The notes: generated by a model from the letters alone, not told the origin. A stretch of DNA of 64,000 nucleotides from Natrinema hispanicum (GCF_004217335.1 NZ_SHMP01000004.1:1009360-1073359), one strand, 5' to 3'; shown: positions 28,345 to 37,493, counted from the stretch's first letter. Program-made: numbers and translations.

Positions 28345-28413
28345 ATGAGTTCGTCCGTCACTCCGATCGCAAACACGCCGGCTGACGACGCCGCTGACGG
28401 TGATCAGCGATGA
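28345..28413 (+). CDS. 22-residue leader peptide overlapping the Bat-like regulator
   Basis: The ORF reads MSSSVTPIANTPADDAADGD then QR and a stop. Its ATG is where the transcript should start, and its TGA overlaps the ATG of the regulator in an ATGA arrangement (28410-28413). The peptide is acidic and low in complexity, so its main role may be to load ribosomes that then re-initiate on the regulator gene. The call rests on position rather than on homology. Confidence 0.5.
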   Translation: MSSSVTPIANTPADDAADGDQR

Positions 28414-29078
28414 GATACGCCACGATGGTACTGACGTGGGCCGACGGTCGGCTCAACGCGATCGACGACCGTTTCGGTCGTAGCGACGCAGTCTCGATCG
28501 AGGCGATCCGCTACTTGAACCCGGTCCACGAACAGCGATACGTCGAACTCCTTGAGCTTCGTGGCGACCTCGAACGGGCCCGCGCGTTGCTCGCCGACTG
28601 TCCAGAGGCACTCGAGTACGACGTCGCCGGGGCGGACGACCGTGGCGTCGCCTACGTACAGTGTCAGGTCGTCGAACCCGTCGACGAGTTGCTGTCGATC
28701 CTCCGCGAGCACGAAATCGTCCTCGACTGGCCGATGACCTACGTCGACACCGACGCGGCGCGCGGGCTCGAGGTGACGGCGCTCGGGACGAGCCGGGCGA
28801 TCCAGCACGCCGCCGCGGCGCTTCCAGACGGGATCGACCTCGATCTCCAGCGGCTGGGTGAGTACGACCCCGGCGGTGGCCAGTCCTCGCCGACGCTGAC
28901 CGCCCGCCAGCGGGAACTGTTCGAACTCGCCGTCAGCGAGGGGTACTACGAGGTGCCACGCGAGACGACACACCGGGAACTGGCCTCGAAACTCGATCTC
29001 GCGACGGGGACCGTCAGCGAACACCTCCAGCGGATCGAAGCGACGCTAGCCGCCAGGTACACGTCGGCAATGGGATAA
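28410..29078 (+). CDS. Bat-like (bacterioopsin-activator type) HTH regulator
   Basis: This transcription factor of 222 residues has a C-terminal helix-turn-helix of the HTH_10/Bat type: LTARQRELFELAVSEGYYEV (about 158-177), then TTHRELASKLDLATGTVSEH and LQRIEATL. The N-terminal 150 residues form a sensor-like domain without PAS or GAF signatures that I can name. Such regulators are abundant in haloarchaea and control redox or stress genes. The upstream leader peptide suggests translational control. It is divergent from the P450 gene, which is a possible but unproven target. Confidence 0.9.
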   Translation: MRYATMVLTWADGRLNAIDDRFGRSDAVSIEAIRYLNPVHEQRYVELLELRGDLERARALLADCPEALEYDVAGADDRGVAYVQCQVVEPVDELLSILREHEIVLDWPMTYVDTDAARGLEVTALGTSRAIQHAAAALPDGIDLDLQRLGEYDPGGGQSSPTLTARQRELFELAVSEGYYEVPRETTHRELASKLDLATGTVSEHLQRIEATLAARYTSAMG

Positions 29079-29129
29079 TCGAGCGACCGATCCACCTCGC
29101 TTTTATCGATCGACCGTCGCTCTCTCGAT

Positions 29130-29915
29130 ATGGACGACCTCGAGCGACTCGCCGACGACATCCGGCGTGCAGACACCGTTGTGGCCCTGACTGGCGCGGG
29201 TATCTCAGCCCCATCGGGCGTGCCGACGTTCCGCGGTGACGACGGCGTCTGGGATCGGTTCGACGAGGGACAGTTCGCCTACGGGCGGTTCCAACGCGAT
29301 CCCGCGGGCTTCTGGGACGACCGTGTCGACCTCCAGCGAGAGCTGTTCGGCGACGATCCCGACCCGAACGCGGCCCACGAAGCGCTGGCCGCGATGGGGC
29401 GTGCAGGTACCCTCGAGGCGATCTGCACCCAGAATACGGACGGACTACACGGTGTGGCGGCCGACACGGTCACGGCTGATGCCGCCGAATCGGCCACAGC
29501 CACCACGACGATCCTCGAACTCCACGGAAACGCCCAGCGGGTTCGCTGTCAGGACTGTGGGAGCCGCCGTGACAGTGAGCCAATCATCGAGCGTGCAGCC
29601 GCCGGCGACTTGCCGCCGACCTGTGACTGTGGCGGCGTCTTCAAGCCCGACATCGTCCTCTTCGGCGAACAGTTGCCGGGTGCAGCGATCCAGCGTGCGC
29701 GATCGCTCGCCCGCGAGAGCGACGTCTTCCTTGCGATCGGCTCCTCGCTGAGCGTCCAGCCCGCTGCCTCGCTCCCGCGGCTTGCCGCGGAAACCGACGC
29801 GACGGTTGGGATCGTCAACCTCGAGTCGACACCGTATGACAGCCTCGCCGACGTCGTCTATCGCGAGGACGTGACGACTGTCTTGCCGCGGCTGCGAGAG
29901 CTCGTCGCCGAGTAA
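29130..29915 (+). CDS. NAD-dependent protein deacylase, Sir2 family
   Basis: This sirtuin removes acyl groups from lysines with NAD. The 261-residue protein carries GAGISAPSGVPTFRG (about 22-36, NAD site), TQNTDGLH with the NID/NTD motif (about 100-107), the catalytic histidine in LELHGNAQRVRC, and a zinc site. The zinc site is CQDC for the first pair and CDCGG for the second (CxC instead of CxxC), a common archaeal variant. It ends with the GSSLSVQPAASLP block. It follows the Bat-like regulator by 51 nt on the same strand. Targets such as Alba or acetyl-CoA synthetase are known for relatives but not shown here. Confidence 0.95.
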   Translation: MDDLERLADDIRRADTVVALTGAGISAPSGVPTFRGDDGVWDRFDEGQFAYGRFQRDPAGFWDDRVDLQRELFGDDPDPNAAHEALAAMGRAGTLEAICTQNTDGLHGVAADTVTADAAESATATTTILELHGNAQRVRCQDCGSRRDSEPIIERAAAGDLPPTCDCGGVFKPDIVLFGEQLPGAAIQRARSLARESDVFLAIGSSLSVQPAASLPRLAAETDATVGIVNLESTPYDSLADVVYREDVTTVLPRLRELVAE

Positions 29916-29975
29916 CGGGCGGCATAGCAGTTCGGCAACACCGCTGTGGGCCACGTTGCCCGACTGTTGGGTCGA

Positions 29976-30632
29976 TCAATTCCGGAGGAGTTCTAAATTC
30001 TGCACTGTCGGGAGATCCCAGTTATACGTAACTGCAGCGAGCCGAGTCACGACAGTCACGACCGCACACACCACAGCGGCCGTACTTCCAGTTGCGCCGA
30101 CCGTTCCCACGAGCCAGTATGCACTCCCGCCGAGGACTGCACAACTGGCATAGAAATCTTCGAAGAGGATGAACGGGGAGCGGTCGAGAAGGATATCTGC
30201 GAACGCACCACCACCGACGGCGTTGATCGTTGCGATCGTAACGACACCAAATACTGACACACCTGCCTCGGTTGCGACGATCGCACCAGCTGTTGTAAAG
30301 GCAGCAAGCCCGATCGCATCCGAGACAAGCGTTATTGGATGCGTCTCTGGAGAGGAGAGGACGACTGTCAGTGCGATCGCTAACCCGACTCCAAACAGCC
30401 CCAGACTGATTTCGATCGGGGACTGCAGTGCTAATGGAACCCGCCTCACGAGAATATCACGTGTTGCCCCACCGCCGAATGCCATTGCCAACCCAACGAT
30501 CGTAATGCCGAGCACGTCGAATTCCTCACGGATCGCCTTCGACGATCCGACGAGGGCGAACGCGATCAACCCGATCGTGTTCATCACCGCAAATGGATCG
30601 CCAAACAATACGTCGAGGAGCTCCTGACCCAT
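29976..30632 (-). CDS. TRIC-like cation channel family membrane protein (YadS/UPF0126 type)
   Basis: This 218-residue protein has seven hydrophobic segments and two copies of the TRIC-type half: FALVGSSKAIREEFDVLGI with AFGGGATRDIL near residues 25-60, and AFTTAGAIVATEAGVSVFG with AVGGGAFADIL near 110-145. The two GGG-(A/T)-x-(R/A)-D-I-L loops are the potassium-conducting hairpins of prokaryotic TRIC channels. A link to glycine, as proposed for some bacterial members, is not indicated by the neighbours. Confidence 0.9.
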   Translation of the reverse strand: MGQELLDVLFGDPFAVMNTIGLIAFALVGSSKAIREEFDVLGITIVGLAMAFGGGATRDILVRRVPLALQSPIEISLGLFGVGLAIALTVVLSSPETHPITLVSDAIGLAAFTTAGAIVATEAGVSVFGVVTIATINAVGGGAFADILLDRSPFILFEDFYASCAVLGGSAYWLVGTVGATGSTAAVVCAVVTVVTRLAAVTYNWDLPTVQNLELLRN

Positions 30633-30808
30633 TAGGCGCTCCTACGAGAACGAATCTCTTGAGTGCTCCGAGACGACTCGTCTTCAGCGCCACTCCCCCT
30701 CACGTGCGGTGACTGCACGACCGATACTCACTGGGTCGTGAAATCCACAGCGGATCGATATGTGGGGAGAGAGTTGTCCTGCTCGGGGGCGACGAGAGAC
30801 AGTCGCGT

Positions 30809-31510
30809 TTATGCGTCGTTTGCTGCTTCGACCGTTTCCTGGACCGCTTCGATACCCTCGTCGTGTGCGAGGTCACCGACGACGATGACGTCGGCGTACT
30901 GGGCCATCGAGTACGCGGAGTCGTAATCGTGGATCCCCCCACCGTAGAACAGCGTCGCGTCGTCGACTGCGTTGGCTGCGGCATCGACGACGCCTTCGTC
31001 ACCGAGCATGCCCGAATATTCGACGTAGACGATCTCCTGGCCGAACATCCTCTCGGCGACCGTCGCGTAGGCGGCGACGTCGTCGGCCTCGAGGTCGCAG
31101 TTGGCCTCCGTCAGCGTCGCCACGTCGGCCTCGGGGTTCATGACGATGTAGGCCTCCGTCGTCGTCCGCTCCCAGTCGAGGTCGTCGTCGAGTCGGACCC
31201 ATTCCTTGTGGGCCTCGGTGATCCAGAACGGCGAGCCGGCGTTGAACACCGTCGGGATGAGATAGCCGTCGAGCGCGTCGTCTTCGAGGACGACCTGTGG
31301 GTTCGAGGGTTCCTGATAGAGCGGGACATCGTGTTCAGCACAGGCCTCGATGACGGCACTCATGTTTTCCTCGGTGATGCCCATCGTCCCGCCGACTTCA
31401 ATCGCGTCAGTACCAGTCGCACAGAGATCGCCGTAGGTCACACCCTCGGGTAACTCCTTGTCCGGATCGATCTTGAGAACGTGATTCCAGTCGTCCCAGG
31501 GGGTAGTCAT
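30809..31510 (-). CDS. geranylgeranylglyceryl phosphate synthase
   Basis: This enzyme makes the first ether bond of archaeal membrane lipids, joining geranylgeranyl diphosphate to sn-glycerol-1-phosphate. The 233-residue TIM barrel matches the group I haloarchaeal form. It starts [20 protein letters not shown], has [13 protein letters not shown] (phosphate/barrel), [21 protein letters not shown], then [10 protein letters not shown] and [12 protein letters not shown] as the phosphate-binding loops. The start at 31510 has a TATA-like CTTTTGCT 28 nt upstream. Confidence 0.95.
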   Translation of the reverse strand: MTTPWDDWNHVLKIDPDKELPEGVTYGDLCATGTDAIEVGGTMGITEENMSAVIEACAEHDVPLYQEPSNPQVVLEDDALDGYLIPTVFNAGSPFWITEAHKEWVRLDDDLDWERTTTEAYIVMNPEADVATLTEANCDLEADDVAAYATVAERMFGQEIVYVEYSGMLGDEGVVDAAANAVDDATLFYGGGIHDYDSAYSMAQYADVIVVGDLAHDEGIEAVQETVEAANDA

Positions 31511-31669
31511 ACCGCGTCGTTGCCAGACAACCAGCAAAAGCGCTACGGAACGCCCCCGTCTCGAGCGTCCGCGTGGCACCCGACGAGACTGCCGTGGTCA
31601 GTCCCGCGCTCGAGTCCTGACGGCCCGCAACCCATTCCGGCGCGCGAGTGCCCTCGTGTGCGCCCTGGA

Positions 31670-31843
31670 TTACAATTGCTCGGCGCTGACAGCTTGTAGC
31701 GTGCTGTCGTTTTCGACCTCCCAGATCCGAAGCACGAGGTGGGCCTTGCAGTAGTATTCAGCGGTCTCCAGACCGGTTTGCCCGTTCTTGAGAACGAGCT
31801 GGCACATGTCCCCGTTCGAACACTCTGGTGAATGTTCACACAT
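31670..31843 (-). CDS. 57-residue Cys/His-containing small protein
   Basis: A short gene reads from ATG 31843 to TAA 31670: MCEHSPECSNGDMCQLVLKN, then GQTGLETAEYYCKAHLVLRI and an acidic end. Cysteines at 2, 8, 14 and 30 plus histidines at 4 and 33 could hold a zinc ion, as in the many small haloarchaeal zinc-binding proteins. Codon use and acidic composition fit a real gene. The reading frame that overlaps it on the same strand is basic and looks like a shadow. No clear TATA box was seen. Confidence 0.6.
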   Translation of the reverse strand: MCEHSPECSNGDMCQLVLKNGQTGLETAEYYCKAHLVLRIWEVENDSTLQAVSAEQL

Positions 31844-31992
31844 TGGTACTCGTTTCGTCTACTCGTCTCGCAGTCAAGACACTGTCGGTGGTCGCCATCA
31901 ATCCCAGAACGGGGATCTAACCGGCTGCTATCGGTTTTGAGCGGCTTTCGGGGTCGATATCACCGAGTACTGAGTGGCGGAACGGGTGCCGT

Positions 31993-33187
31993 TCAGATTC
32001 CCTGACTCATCAGGTGGCTGCGCAACACGTCGGCTTCCTTGTTCCCCGCACCAGTGTTGACGATGACGACCAGTCTCGTCGCCGTCGAACGCACCGCGCT
32101 CTGCGAGTCCCCACGCCCCGCTTGCGGCTGCCGCAGCGCTCGGGATCGGCTCGAGTCCGGTCGCCTGCGCGACCCGCACCGCGGCCTCGAGGATGTCCGG
32201 ATCATCGGTCGCGATCGCACCGCCATCAGTTTCACGGATGGCCTCGAGGACGCGCGGGCTTGCAACGGGGTCGGGAATCTCGAGTTCACCACAGATTGTG
32301 TCCGGGTGCTCGACCGGCTCGTGGTCGTCGCGGTCGGCGTCGAACGCCTCGACGATCGGGGCACAGCCTGCTGCCTGCGTCGCATACAGCGCGGGCGTCT
32401 CGTCTGTCAGGCCGAGTTTGCGGTACTCGGCTGCGGCCTTGGCTGCACCGACGAGGCCGACGCCGTCCCCGGTGGGGTAACAGATCACGTCGGGGACCTC
32501 CCACTCGAGCTGTTCGACGAGTTCGTAGAACAGCGTCTTCGCGCCCTCGTGGCGATAGGGAGTCTCGAACGATCGGAGGGAGTACCAGTCGTCGTGTTCG
32601 CCCAGTCCCTCCTCGAAGGCTCCGACGGCGTCGCCAAAGCGGCCGCCGACGACGTTCATGTCGCCGCCATGGACGTTGACCATCGCCTTGTTCGTAAAGC
32701 CCGAACGCGAGGGGAGATACGCGTGTGCCTCGAGTCCCGCACGGGCCGCGTAGGCCGCGACAGCCTGCCCGCTGTTCCCCGTCGAGGGCAGCGCGACGTC
32801 GGTCGCACCGTGTTGGGCTGCCGCCGTGACGGCGACCGATGCGCCGCGGTCCGTCCTCGAGCCTGTCGGGTTCCGGCCCTCGTCTTTGATCAGCACACGC
32901 TCGACGCCGAGTTCGGCGGCCAGATCGGGGCAGTCGACCAGTGCGGTCGCGCCCTCCCCTGTCGTCACCGCTGACTCCCGAGAAAACGGGAGCAACTCCG
33001 CATAGCGCCACTGCCCGTCGAACGGCCGGGCGGCGAGCGTCTCGCGGTCGAGGTCGATCGCGTCGTACTCGTAGGTCGGGTCGAGCGTGCCGTCACAGTC
33101 CGGGCAACGATGAGACTCCGCAGCGGCGTCGACGGTGGCCCCGCAGTCGACACACTCGAGACCGGTAAAGGCGTCTGTGGTTTCCAT
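31993..33187 (-). CDS. thrC: threonine-synthase-like PLP enzyme (frame break near its C-terminus, PLP lysine replaced)
   Basis: The protein starts with a zinc ribbon (LECVDCGATVD...HRCPDCDG, residues 9-35) and continues as a fold-II PLP enzyme of the threonine synthase family, with STGNSGQAVAAYAARAG and YPTGDGVGLVGAAKA. The family PLP lysine normally sits in NPTGSFKDRG; here the text is NPTGSRTDRG, with Thr in its place. After GAFDGDET the frame shifts: the expected end VVIVNTGAGNKEADVLRSHL...GI lies one base away, closing at 31993. The uncorrected frame would continue to 31928 in arginine-rich sequence. Both oddities could be sequence errors; an inactive paralog is the alternative. Confidence 0.8.
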
Positions 33188-33323
33188 ACGGGAGTGTTAG
33201 CGGCTCGGAACTAAGGGCTGTCCATCGGTGGTTCAGTTCCGACAGCGTGCAACGGCGGACTGCACGCGACGGCGGCACCGCTATATCACGAAGCCGATGG
33301 AATGGAAAGAGAAACCGGAAAGA

Positions 33324-33500
33324 TCAGTTGTCGCCGGCTTTCGACTGCCACTCGTAGTCGCGGCGTTTGGCCGATTTGCCGAAGCCGCACGACGAGCAGA
33401 CCTTCTTCTTCGTGTGGTAGGACTTCTCTCCGCAGCGACGACACTTGGTGTGGGTCGTCTTGTTTTTCTTGCCTTGGGTCGGGGTTCCTGCACCAGTCAT
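33324..33500 (-). CDS. rpl37e: 50S ribosomal protein L37e
   Basis: This 58-residue zinc-ribbon ribosomal protein starts [20 protein letters not shown] and has two CxxC pairs (C20/C23 and C35/C38) with the family signature RRCGEKSYH and [13 protein letters not shown]. It is basic, unlike most proteins in the window, as expected for rRNA binding. Its ATG overlaps the lsm stop codon (ATGA at 33497-33500), the classical archaeal lsm-rpl37e operon. Confidence 0.97.
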   Translation of the reverse strand: MTGAGTPTQGKKNKTTHTKCRRCGEKSYHTKKKVCSSCGFGKSAKRRDYEWQSKAGDN

Positions 33501-33724
33501 GGAGTGATCGAGACGACGTTGTCGCCGCGTATAATGGTTGTGTCTTCGACCGGGGCATCCTCTTCGACGCTACCCTCGACAGGGATCGTCACGTCTTCGA
33601 GCACCAGATTCATATGCTGATCGTAGCCGGCGAGTTCGCCAACGTGTTCGTCGCCACTCTTGAGTCGTACCGTGACGCGGTCACCGAGCGACGCCTCGAG
33701 GACGTCCAGCGGTCGTCCACTCAT
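33497..33724 (-). CDS. lsm: Sm-like archaeal RNA-binding protein (Lsm)
   Basis: This 75-residue protein forms ring-shaped oligomers that bind U-rich RNA and take part in RNA processing. Sm1 is visible as [29 protein letters not shown] (in two halves around the Gly) and Sm2 as [12 protein letters not shown]. The start at 33724 gives [17 protein letters not shown], the usual haloarchaeal beginning. It overlaps rpl37e by four bases. Confidence 0.97.
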   Translation of the reverse strand: MSGRPLDVLEASLGDRVTVRLKSGDEHVGELAGYDQHMNLVLEDVTIPVEGSVEEDAPVEDTTIIRGDNVVSITP

Positions 33725-33852
33725 ACGCAACACCGCAGGAGATGAGCACTTAATCGTACCGGTCCGGAGTCCAGTACAGCCATATTTCATCGACGAGTCA
33801 ACCGGTTGGACCTAACCAAACGGCTAAGTGTCCGCTCGTGGACCGGCTACGC

Positions 33853-34170
33853 ATGGGCGACAAGAAGTTCACTCTCATCGAATTGCACTTCGACGGCGAC
33901 ACACAGTTCGGACCGGGAACGATCGGCGAGACGCTTCCGATCGGGAGCACGGAACCGACAGCGGAGACGGACTCCGAAACTGAGACCGAATCTGAGGAGG
34001 GTGTGGCTGCAGCCGACGACTCCGGTGGCAGAGGCAAAAGCGCCGTCGGCGCGCTGGTCGCACTCGCCGTCCTCGTCGGCATCGCCGTCGCCGCCAAGAA
34101 GTTCCGTGGTGGGAGCGACGAGGAAGACGAACTCGAGTCTGAAGAAGAACCCGACGTCATCGTTACGTAA
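33853..34170 (+). CDS. single-span acidic membrane protein (105 aa)
   Basis: The family is unknown. The N-terminal 45 residues (MGDKKFTLIELHFDGDTQFG...) look like a small folded segment. An acidic Ser/Thr/Glu linker follows, then one helix (SAVGALVALAVLVGIAVAAKK) and an acidic tail ending PDVIVT. The ATG at 33853 fits a TATA-like GGCTAAGTG about 27 nt upstream; a GTG at 33838 is the alternative. It is divergent from lsm. Confidence 0.7.
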   Translation: MGDKKFTLIELHFDGDTQFGPGTIGETLPIGSTEPTAETDSETETESEEGVAAADDSGGRGKSAVGALVALAVLVGIAVAAKKFRGGSDEEDELESEEEPDVIVT

Positions 34171-34280
34171 CCACCACTCGCCGTCGAAGACGGCTGTCCG
34201 GACCCGTCTCGACAGCGCCACATTCACATCGACTCGAGGCGAGCCGAACGCTTTTGCGCTTCCTTCCCCTAGTCATCGTC

Positions 34281-35237
34281 GTGAATCTCTATCGTAGCGC
34301 CCGGGCCGTCGCCGGGGCGTCCGGTTCCGATGCGATCGACTGGCGATCGGCCGCCGACGCCGCCAAGGCGGCGACCGATCCCGGCACGCTCAAGCTCGAG
34401 CCCGGCGAGCGCGAGGGATACGCCCGCGACGTTCGGGATGCGCGGGCAGCCGTACGAGCGGTCTCCGGCGTCGAATTCGACGTGCCCGAAACCATCGAGA
34501 TCCAGAACCGCCATCACTGGATCGACGCCAACGTCGCCACCTTCGAGCGGGTCATGAGCACCCTCGAGACCCACACCGGCGCGTTCCCCGGCGTCGCCCG
34601 GACGATCAACACGGGGACGATGACCGTTCTCCTTTCCTTCCTCGGACGGAACGTTCTGGGGCAGTATGACCCACTCCTGCTGGCCGATATGCCCGACGAC
34701 GACCACGCGCTGTACTTCGTTCGGCCGAACATCCGCAACGCAGCCGACACGCTCGACGTGGACGCCGACCGGTTCCGTCGCTGGATCGCCTTCCACGAGG
34801 TGACCCACGCCGCCGAGTTCGGGGCCGCACCGTGGCTCTCAGACCACCTCGAAACCCGCATGGAAGACGGGATCGCCACCCTCTCGGAAGGGTCGTTCAA
34901 CCGCGAGGCGTTCCGCGACCTCGACGCCGCGATGACCGTCGTCGAGGGGTATGCCGAACTGCTGATGGATCACGCCTTCGACGACGAGTACGAGGACCTG
35001 CGACGGAAACTCGACGAGCGCCGACAGGGCCGCGGTCCACTCCAACGGCTGCTCCGTCGCCTGCTCGGCCTCGGACTCAAGCAGCGTCAGTACGAACGCG
35101 GCAAGAACTTCTTCGAACACGTCGTCGCCGTCCGCGACCTCGAGACGGCGGGGCTCGTCTGGGACCACCCGGAGAACCTGCCGACCCACGACGAACTCGA
35201 CGCGCCGGACCTGTGGATTCGACGCGTCGATCGCTAA
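34281..35237 (+). CDS. zinc-dependent metalloprotease-like protein (F420-biosynthesis-associated family)
   Basis: The product of 318 residues has the HExxH zinc motif as HEVTHAAEF around residue 182 and a downstream EGYAEL with the third-ligand type Glu. It matches the family annotated as zinc-dependent metalloprotease / coenzyme F420 biosynthesis-associated hydrolase (DUF2342 type), found in actinobacteria and haloarchaea. A direct role in F420 synthesis is not established. The start GTG at 34281 is chosen because a TATA-like element lies 26 nt upstream; the longer TTG frame from 34254 is less likely. Confidence 0.8.
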   Translation: MNLYRSARAVAGASGSDAIDWRSAADAAKAATDPGTLKLEPGEREGYARDVRDARAAVRAVSGVEFDVPETIEIQNRHHWIDANVATFERVMSTLETHTGAFPGVARTINTGTMTVLLSFLGRNVLGQYDPLLLADMPDDDHALYFVRPNIRNAADTLDVDADRFRRWIAFHEVTHAAEFGAAPWLSDHLETRMEDGIATLSEGSFNREAFRDLDAAMTVVEGYAELLMDHAFDDEYEDLRRKLDERRQGRGPLQRLLRRLLGLGLKQRQYERGKNFFEHVVAVRDLETAGLVWDHPENLPTHDELDAPDLWIRRVDR

Positions 35238-35264
35238 CCGCGCTCGAGGTTGATTCTGTGACCC

Positions 35265-35489
35265 CTAGTCGGTCAGGATCCAGACGAGGTACCACAGCAA
35301 CGCGCCACCGGCGACGATACCGCCAAGCATCGCACCACCTATTACCACCAGCGAGGCGTCACTCTGGAAGGCAATCAGGCCGCCTGAAAGCCCGACCAGC
35401 AACACGAACACGATTTTGAGCTGATCGGCCGCGTTCGGCTGCGTCCTCGAGCGCGACGGGCCACGCTGTGGGCCGCGATCCCGGCTCAT
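35265..35489 (-). CDS. small two-span membrane protein (74 aa)
   Basis: It has a basic hydrophilic start (MSRDRGPQRGPSRSRTQ) and two membrane helices (about 24-43 and 48-72). No family was recognised. Its ATG overlaps the stop codon of the SnoaL-like gene by four bases (35486-35489), so the two are co-transcribed. Confidence 0.75.
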   Translation of the reverse strand: MSRDRGPQRGPSRSRTQPNAADQLKIVFVLLVGLSGGLIAFQSDASLVVIGGAMLGGIVAGGALLWYLVWILTD

Positions 35490-35884
35490 AAGTCATGTGG
35501 CGCGCTGACGTGCATCATGGCAAATCGCCAGTCGCGCGCACCGTCGCTGGCCGATGCCCGCTTTACGAGCGTGGCGCTCCAGCGACTGTCGAAGCGGTGT
35601 CGATCGCCGCTTGTCGTGTCCGTCCAGGCCATCGTGACGTTGTCGGCCGTCGTCGCGAACTCGTCGTGCTCGTCGACGACGAGATGCCGACTGCTGACCG
35701 TCCAGTCGTCGGTCGTTTCGGTCTGTTCTGCGAGCGCTCGCGCGATTTCGTCGCTCCCGAACAGGGACTCGCTGATACCGAACTTGACGGTCGACGCGTC
35801 GTCACGGAAGTAGGGCACGAGAGGCTCGCCGTTGCGGAGTGCGTCGTAGTAGTCGCGGACGATCGACTCGGCACTCGGTGACAT
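35486..35884 (-). CDS. SnoaL-like / NTF2-fold protein (132 aa)
   Basis: The protein shows the cone-shaped alpha+beta NTF2 pattern. It has an N-terminal helix ESIVRDYYDALRNGEPLVPYF, then SLFGSDEIARALAEQ, and late strands SRWSATLVKR and WRFAMMHVSAP. The DFRFAMMH-type ending is common in SnoaL_3 members, which bind small molecules or act as simple enzymes. The substrate is unknown. The start at 35884 removes a short upstream extension. Confidence 0.8.
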   Translation of the reverse strand: MSPSAESIVRDYYDALRNGEPLVPYFRDDASTVKFGISESLFGSDEIARALAEQTETTDDWTVSSRHLVVDEHDEFATTADNVTMAWTDTTSGDRHRFDSRWSATLVKRASASDGARDWRFAMMHVSAPHDL

Positions 35885-35958
35885 AGCACTATGCTCGAAG
35901 CCTGCTCCCAAAGAGCCACCGGACGCGAACGCAGGTTACTGCTCCTCGACCGGCAGTC

Positions 35959-36510
35959 TCACATGAAGCCCCGATCGACTTCGTCCGTCTCGATCAGGTC
36001 GTCGAGTTCGCTGTTCAGTAGCTCGTCGGCCTCCTCGAAGCGCTCGGCGAGCCCCTCGAGTTCGTCGGGCCGATCGTACTGATCGTACGCCATCGGTCCG
36101 AAGGCGGGACTCTCGATGGCCTCCATCACGTCGTCGAAGAGGTCCTGTGGGCGGGTCGGCGCGTCCGCGTGCGTCTCGAGGACGGTCTCGAGACGCTTCC
36201 CGACGGTCTCGGCCTGCGCTTCGTCTTCGGGCGGGGATTGGACCGCAAAGCGGCCACCCGCGTCGCGTTCGGGCATGAACGAGCCGATTTCGTCATCCAG
36301 ATTGCGGGCGACCCGTGTCCCGACGCCGCGGACCTCGAAGGGGTTTTTCGCGTACGTTTTCAGGAAGAAGACGCCGGCCCGGGGATGCGCGAGGTACATG
36401 TCTTCGCCGACGCCACCGGCGCGGTCACCGGCGACGGCGCGCCAGTCCTCCGGATCGACAGCTCGCTCCGTGACGTCCTCGAGTATGTCCTGCCACTCGC
36501 GTATCCGCAT
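35959..36510 (-). CDS. conserved haloarchaeal protein (183 aa)
   Basis: No family name is recognised. The protein is soluble and acidic. It begins MRIREWQDILEDVTERAVDP and includes YLAHPRAGVFFLKTYAKNPFE, which looks like a short beta-hairpin core. The second half is mostly acidic helices with PQDLFDDVMEAIESPAFGP. The codon pattern matches real genes of the window. Confidence 0.75.
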   Translation of the reverse strand: MRIREWQDILEDVTERAVDPEDWRAVAGDRAGGVGEDMYLAHPRAGVFFLKTYAKNPFEVRGVGTRVARNLDDEIGSFMPERDAGGRFAVQSPPEDEAQAETVGKRLETVLETHADAPTRPQDLFDDVMEAIESPAFGPMAYDQYDRPDELEGLAERFEEADELLNSELDDLIETDEVDRGFM

Positions 36511-36684
36511 ACGCGCCGGTTAGATTGCCGGCAGAAAGAACGTATCGATTACCTCGACAGACGCCCCGAAACGACTGTTACGCAAGACAACGACAGATTC
36601 GAGCCACGCAGCGCGTGGATGTGAGACAGAATCAAAAGGGATACGACAGCTCCCATCACAGGGAACGTAACCGACGCTTTCCCT

Positions 36685-36939
36685 ATGTCCGGCCGTCACT
36701 TACTCTCGTTTGTCGAACTGTTTCGTGCCACGCCGGTGAAAAGTTCGCTGCTGACGTTTGCTCCGCTTGCACTGGCACTGGGACAACTCGGCAATAGCTA
36801 CGTCAACGGCGTCTCGCCAGCCGTCTCGGTCGGTTTTGCCGCCGTAATGGTGATATTTGCCGCCGTTGCGATGAGCCACCACGCTGCCGAACACCGCATC
36901 CGTCGCCTCGAGGCCGACGACGGACCGAAACGGATCTAA
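36685..36939 (+). CDS. small two-span membrane protein (84 aa)
   Basis: It has two hydrophobic helices (about 20-38 and 43-64) and a His-rich turn after the second (AMSHHAAEHRIRRLEADD). The family is unknown. Its stop overlaps the stop region of the convergent SPW gene (36936-36939). Confidence 0.7.
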   Translation: MSGRHLLSFVELFRATPVKSSLLTFAPLALALGQLGNSYVNGVSPAVSVGFAAVMVIFAAVAMSHHAAEHRIRRLEADDGPKRI

Positions 36940-37493
36940 ATATCCGTCTCGGGTTCGGTTGCGACCGTCCGTGCGTCGCGGGCCTCGTAGGCGTTGTATC
37001 CCGCAAGGCTGGCGACCAACAGCCCGGACGCGATCGTGTTCCAGAACGGGCCGCCAGTCATCTCGAGCAGTGCTGCCGAGACGATGAGCCAGATACCAAG
37101 GATGGCGACCAGCGACGCGATGGCGGTACTAAGCGGGATGTCGTTGGCCAGACGGTAGTAGTTGTAGCCCGCCGCGACGCCGATGACGAGGCCGACCAGC
37201 ACGTTGTTCCAGAGTGGTGCCGCCACGGTCTCGAGGACGACCGTCGACAGCGCGACCCAGACGCCGAGGGCGGCGACGAGCAGGCTGATGACCGATGTCT
37301 TGCGCCGGCGCTCCTCGTCTGCGACCTGGGTCGGCTCGTCACGTGGGTCACGGCCTGTATCCGTTCGATCACCGGCGCCGGTGCCCGAATCGATGTTGGC
37401 CGCTGCCGTTTCGATGCGGTTTGGTGGCCCGTCGTCAGTGCCGTCCTCGGGCGGGCCACCCGACCGACGGTCGTCGCTGTTAGGGTCACTCAT
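36936..37493 (-). CDS. SPW-repeat membrane protein (185 aa)
   Basis: The first 70 residues are a disordered acidic tail. Four membrane helices follow, arranged as two SPW repeats, each with W-N and a G-Y-N turn: APLWNNVLVGLVIGVAAGYN and GPFWNTIASGLLVASLAGYN. The SPW family (PF03779) is widespread and of unknown function. The start at 37493 (MSDPNSDD) is preferred over a longer frame. Confidence 0.9.
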   Translation of the reverse strand: MSDPNSDDRRSGGPPEDGTDDGPPNRIETAAANIDSGTGAGDRTDTGRDPRDEPTQVADEERRRKTSVISLLVAALGVWVALSTVVLETVAAPLWNNVLVGLVIGVAAGYNYYRLANDIPLSTAIASLVAILGIWLIVSAALLEMTGGPFWNTIASGLLVASLAGYNAYEARDARTVATEPETDI

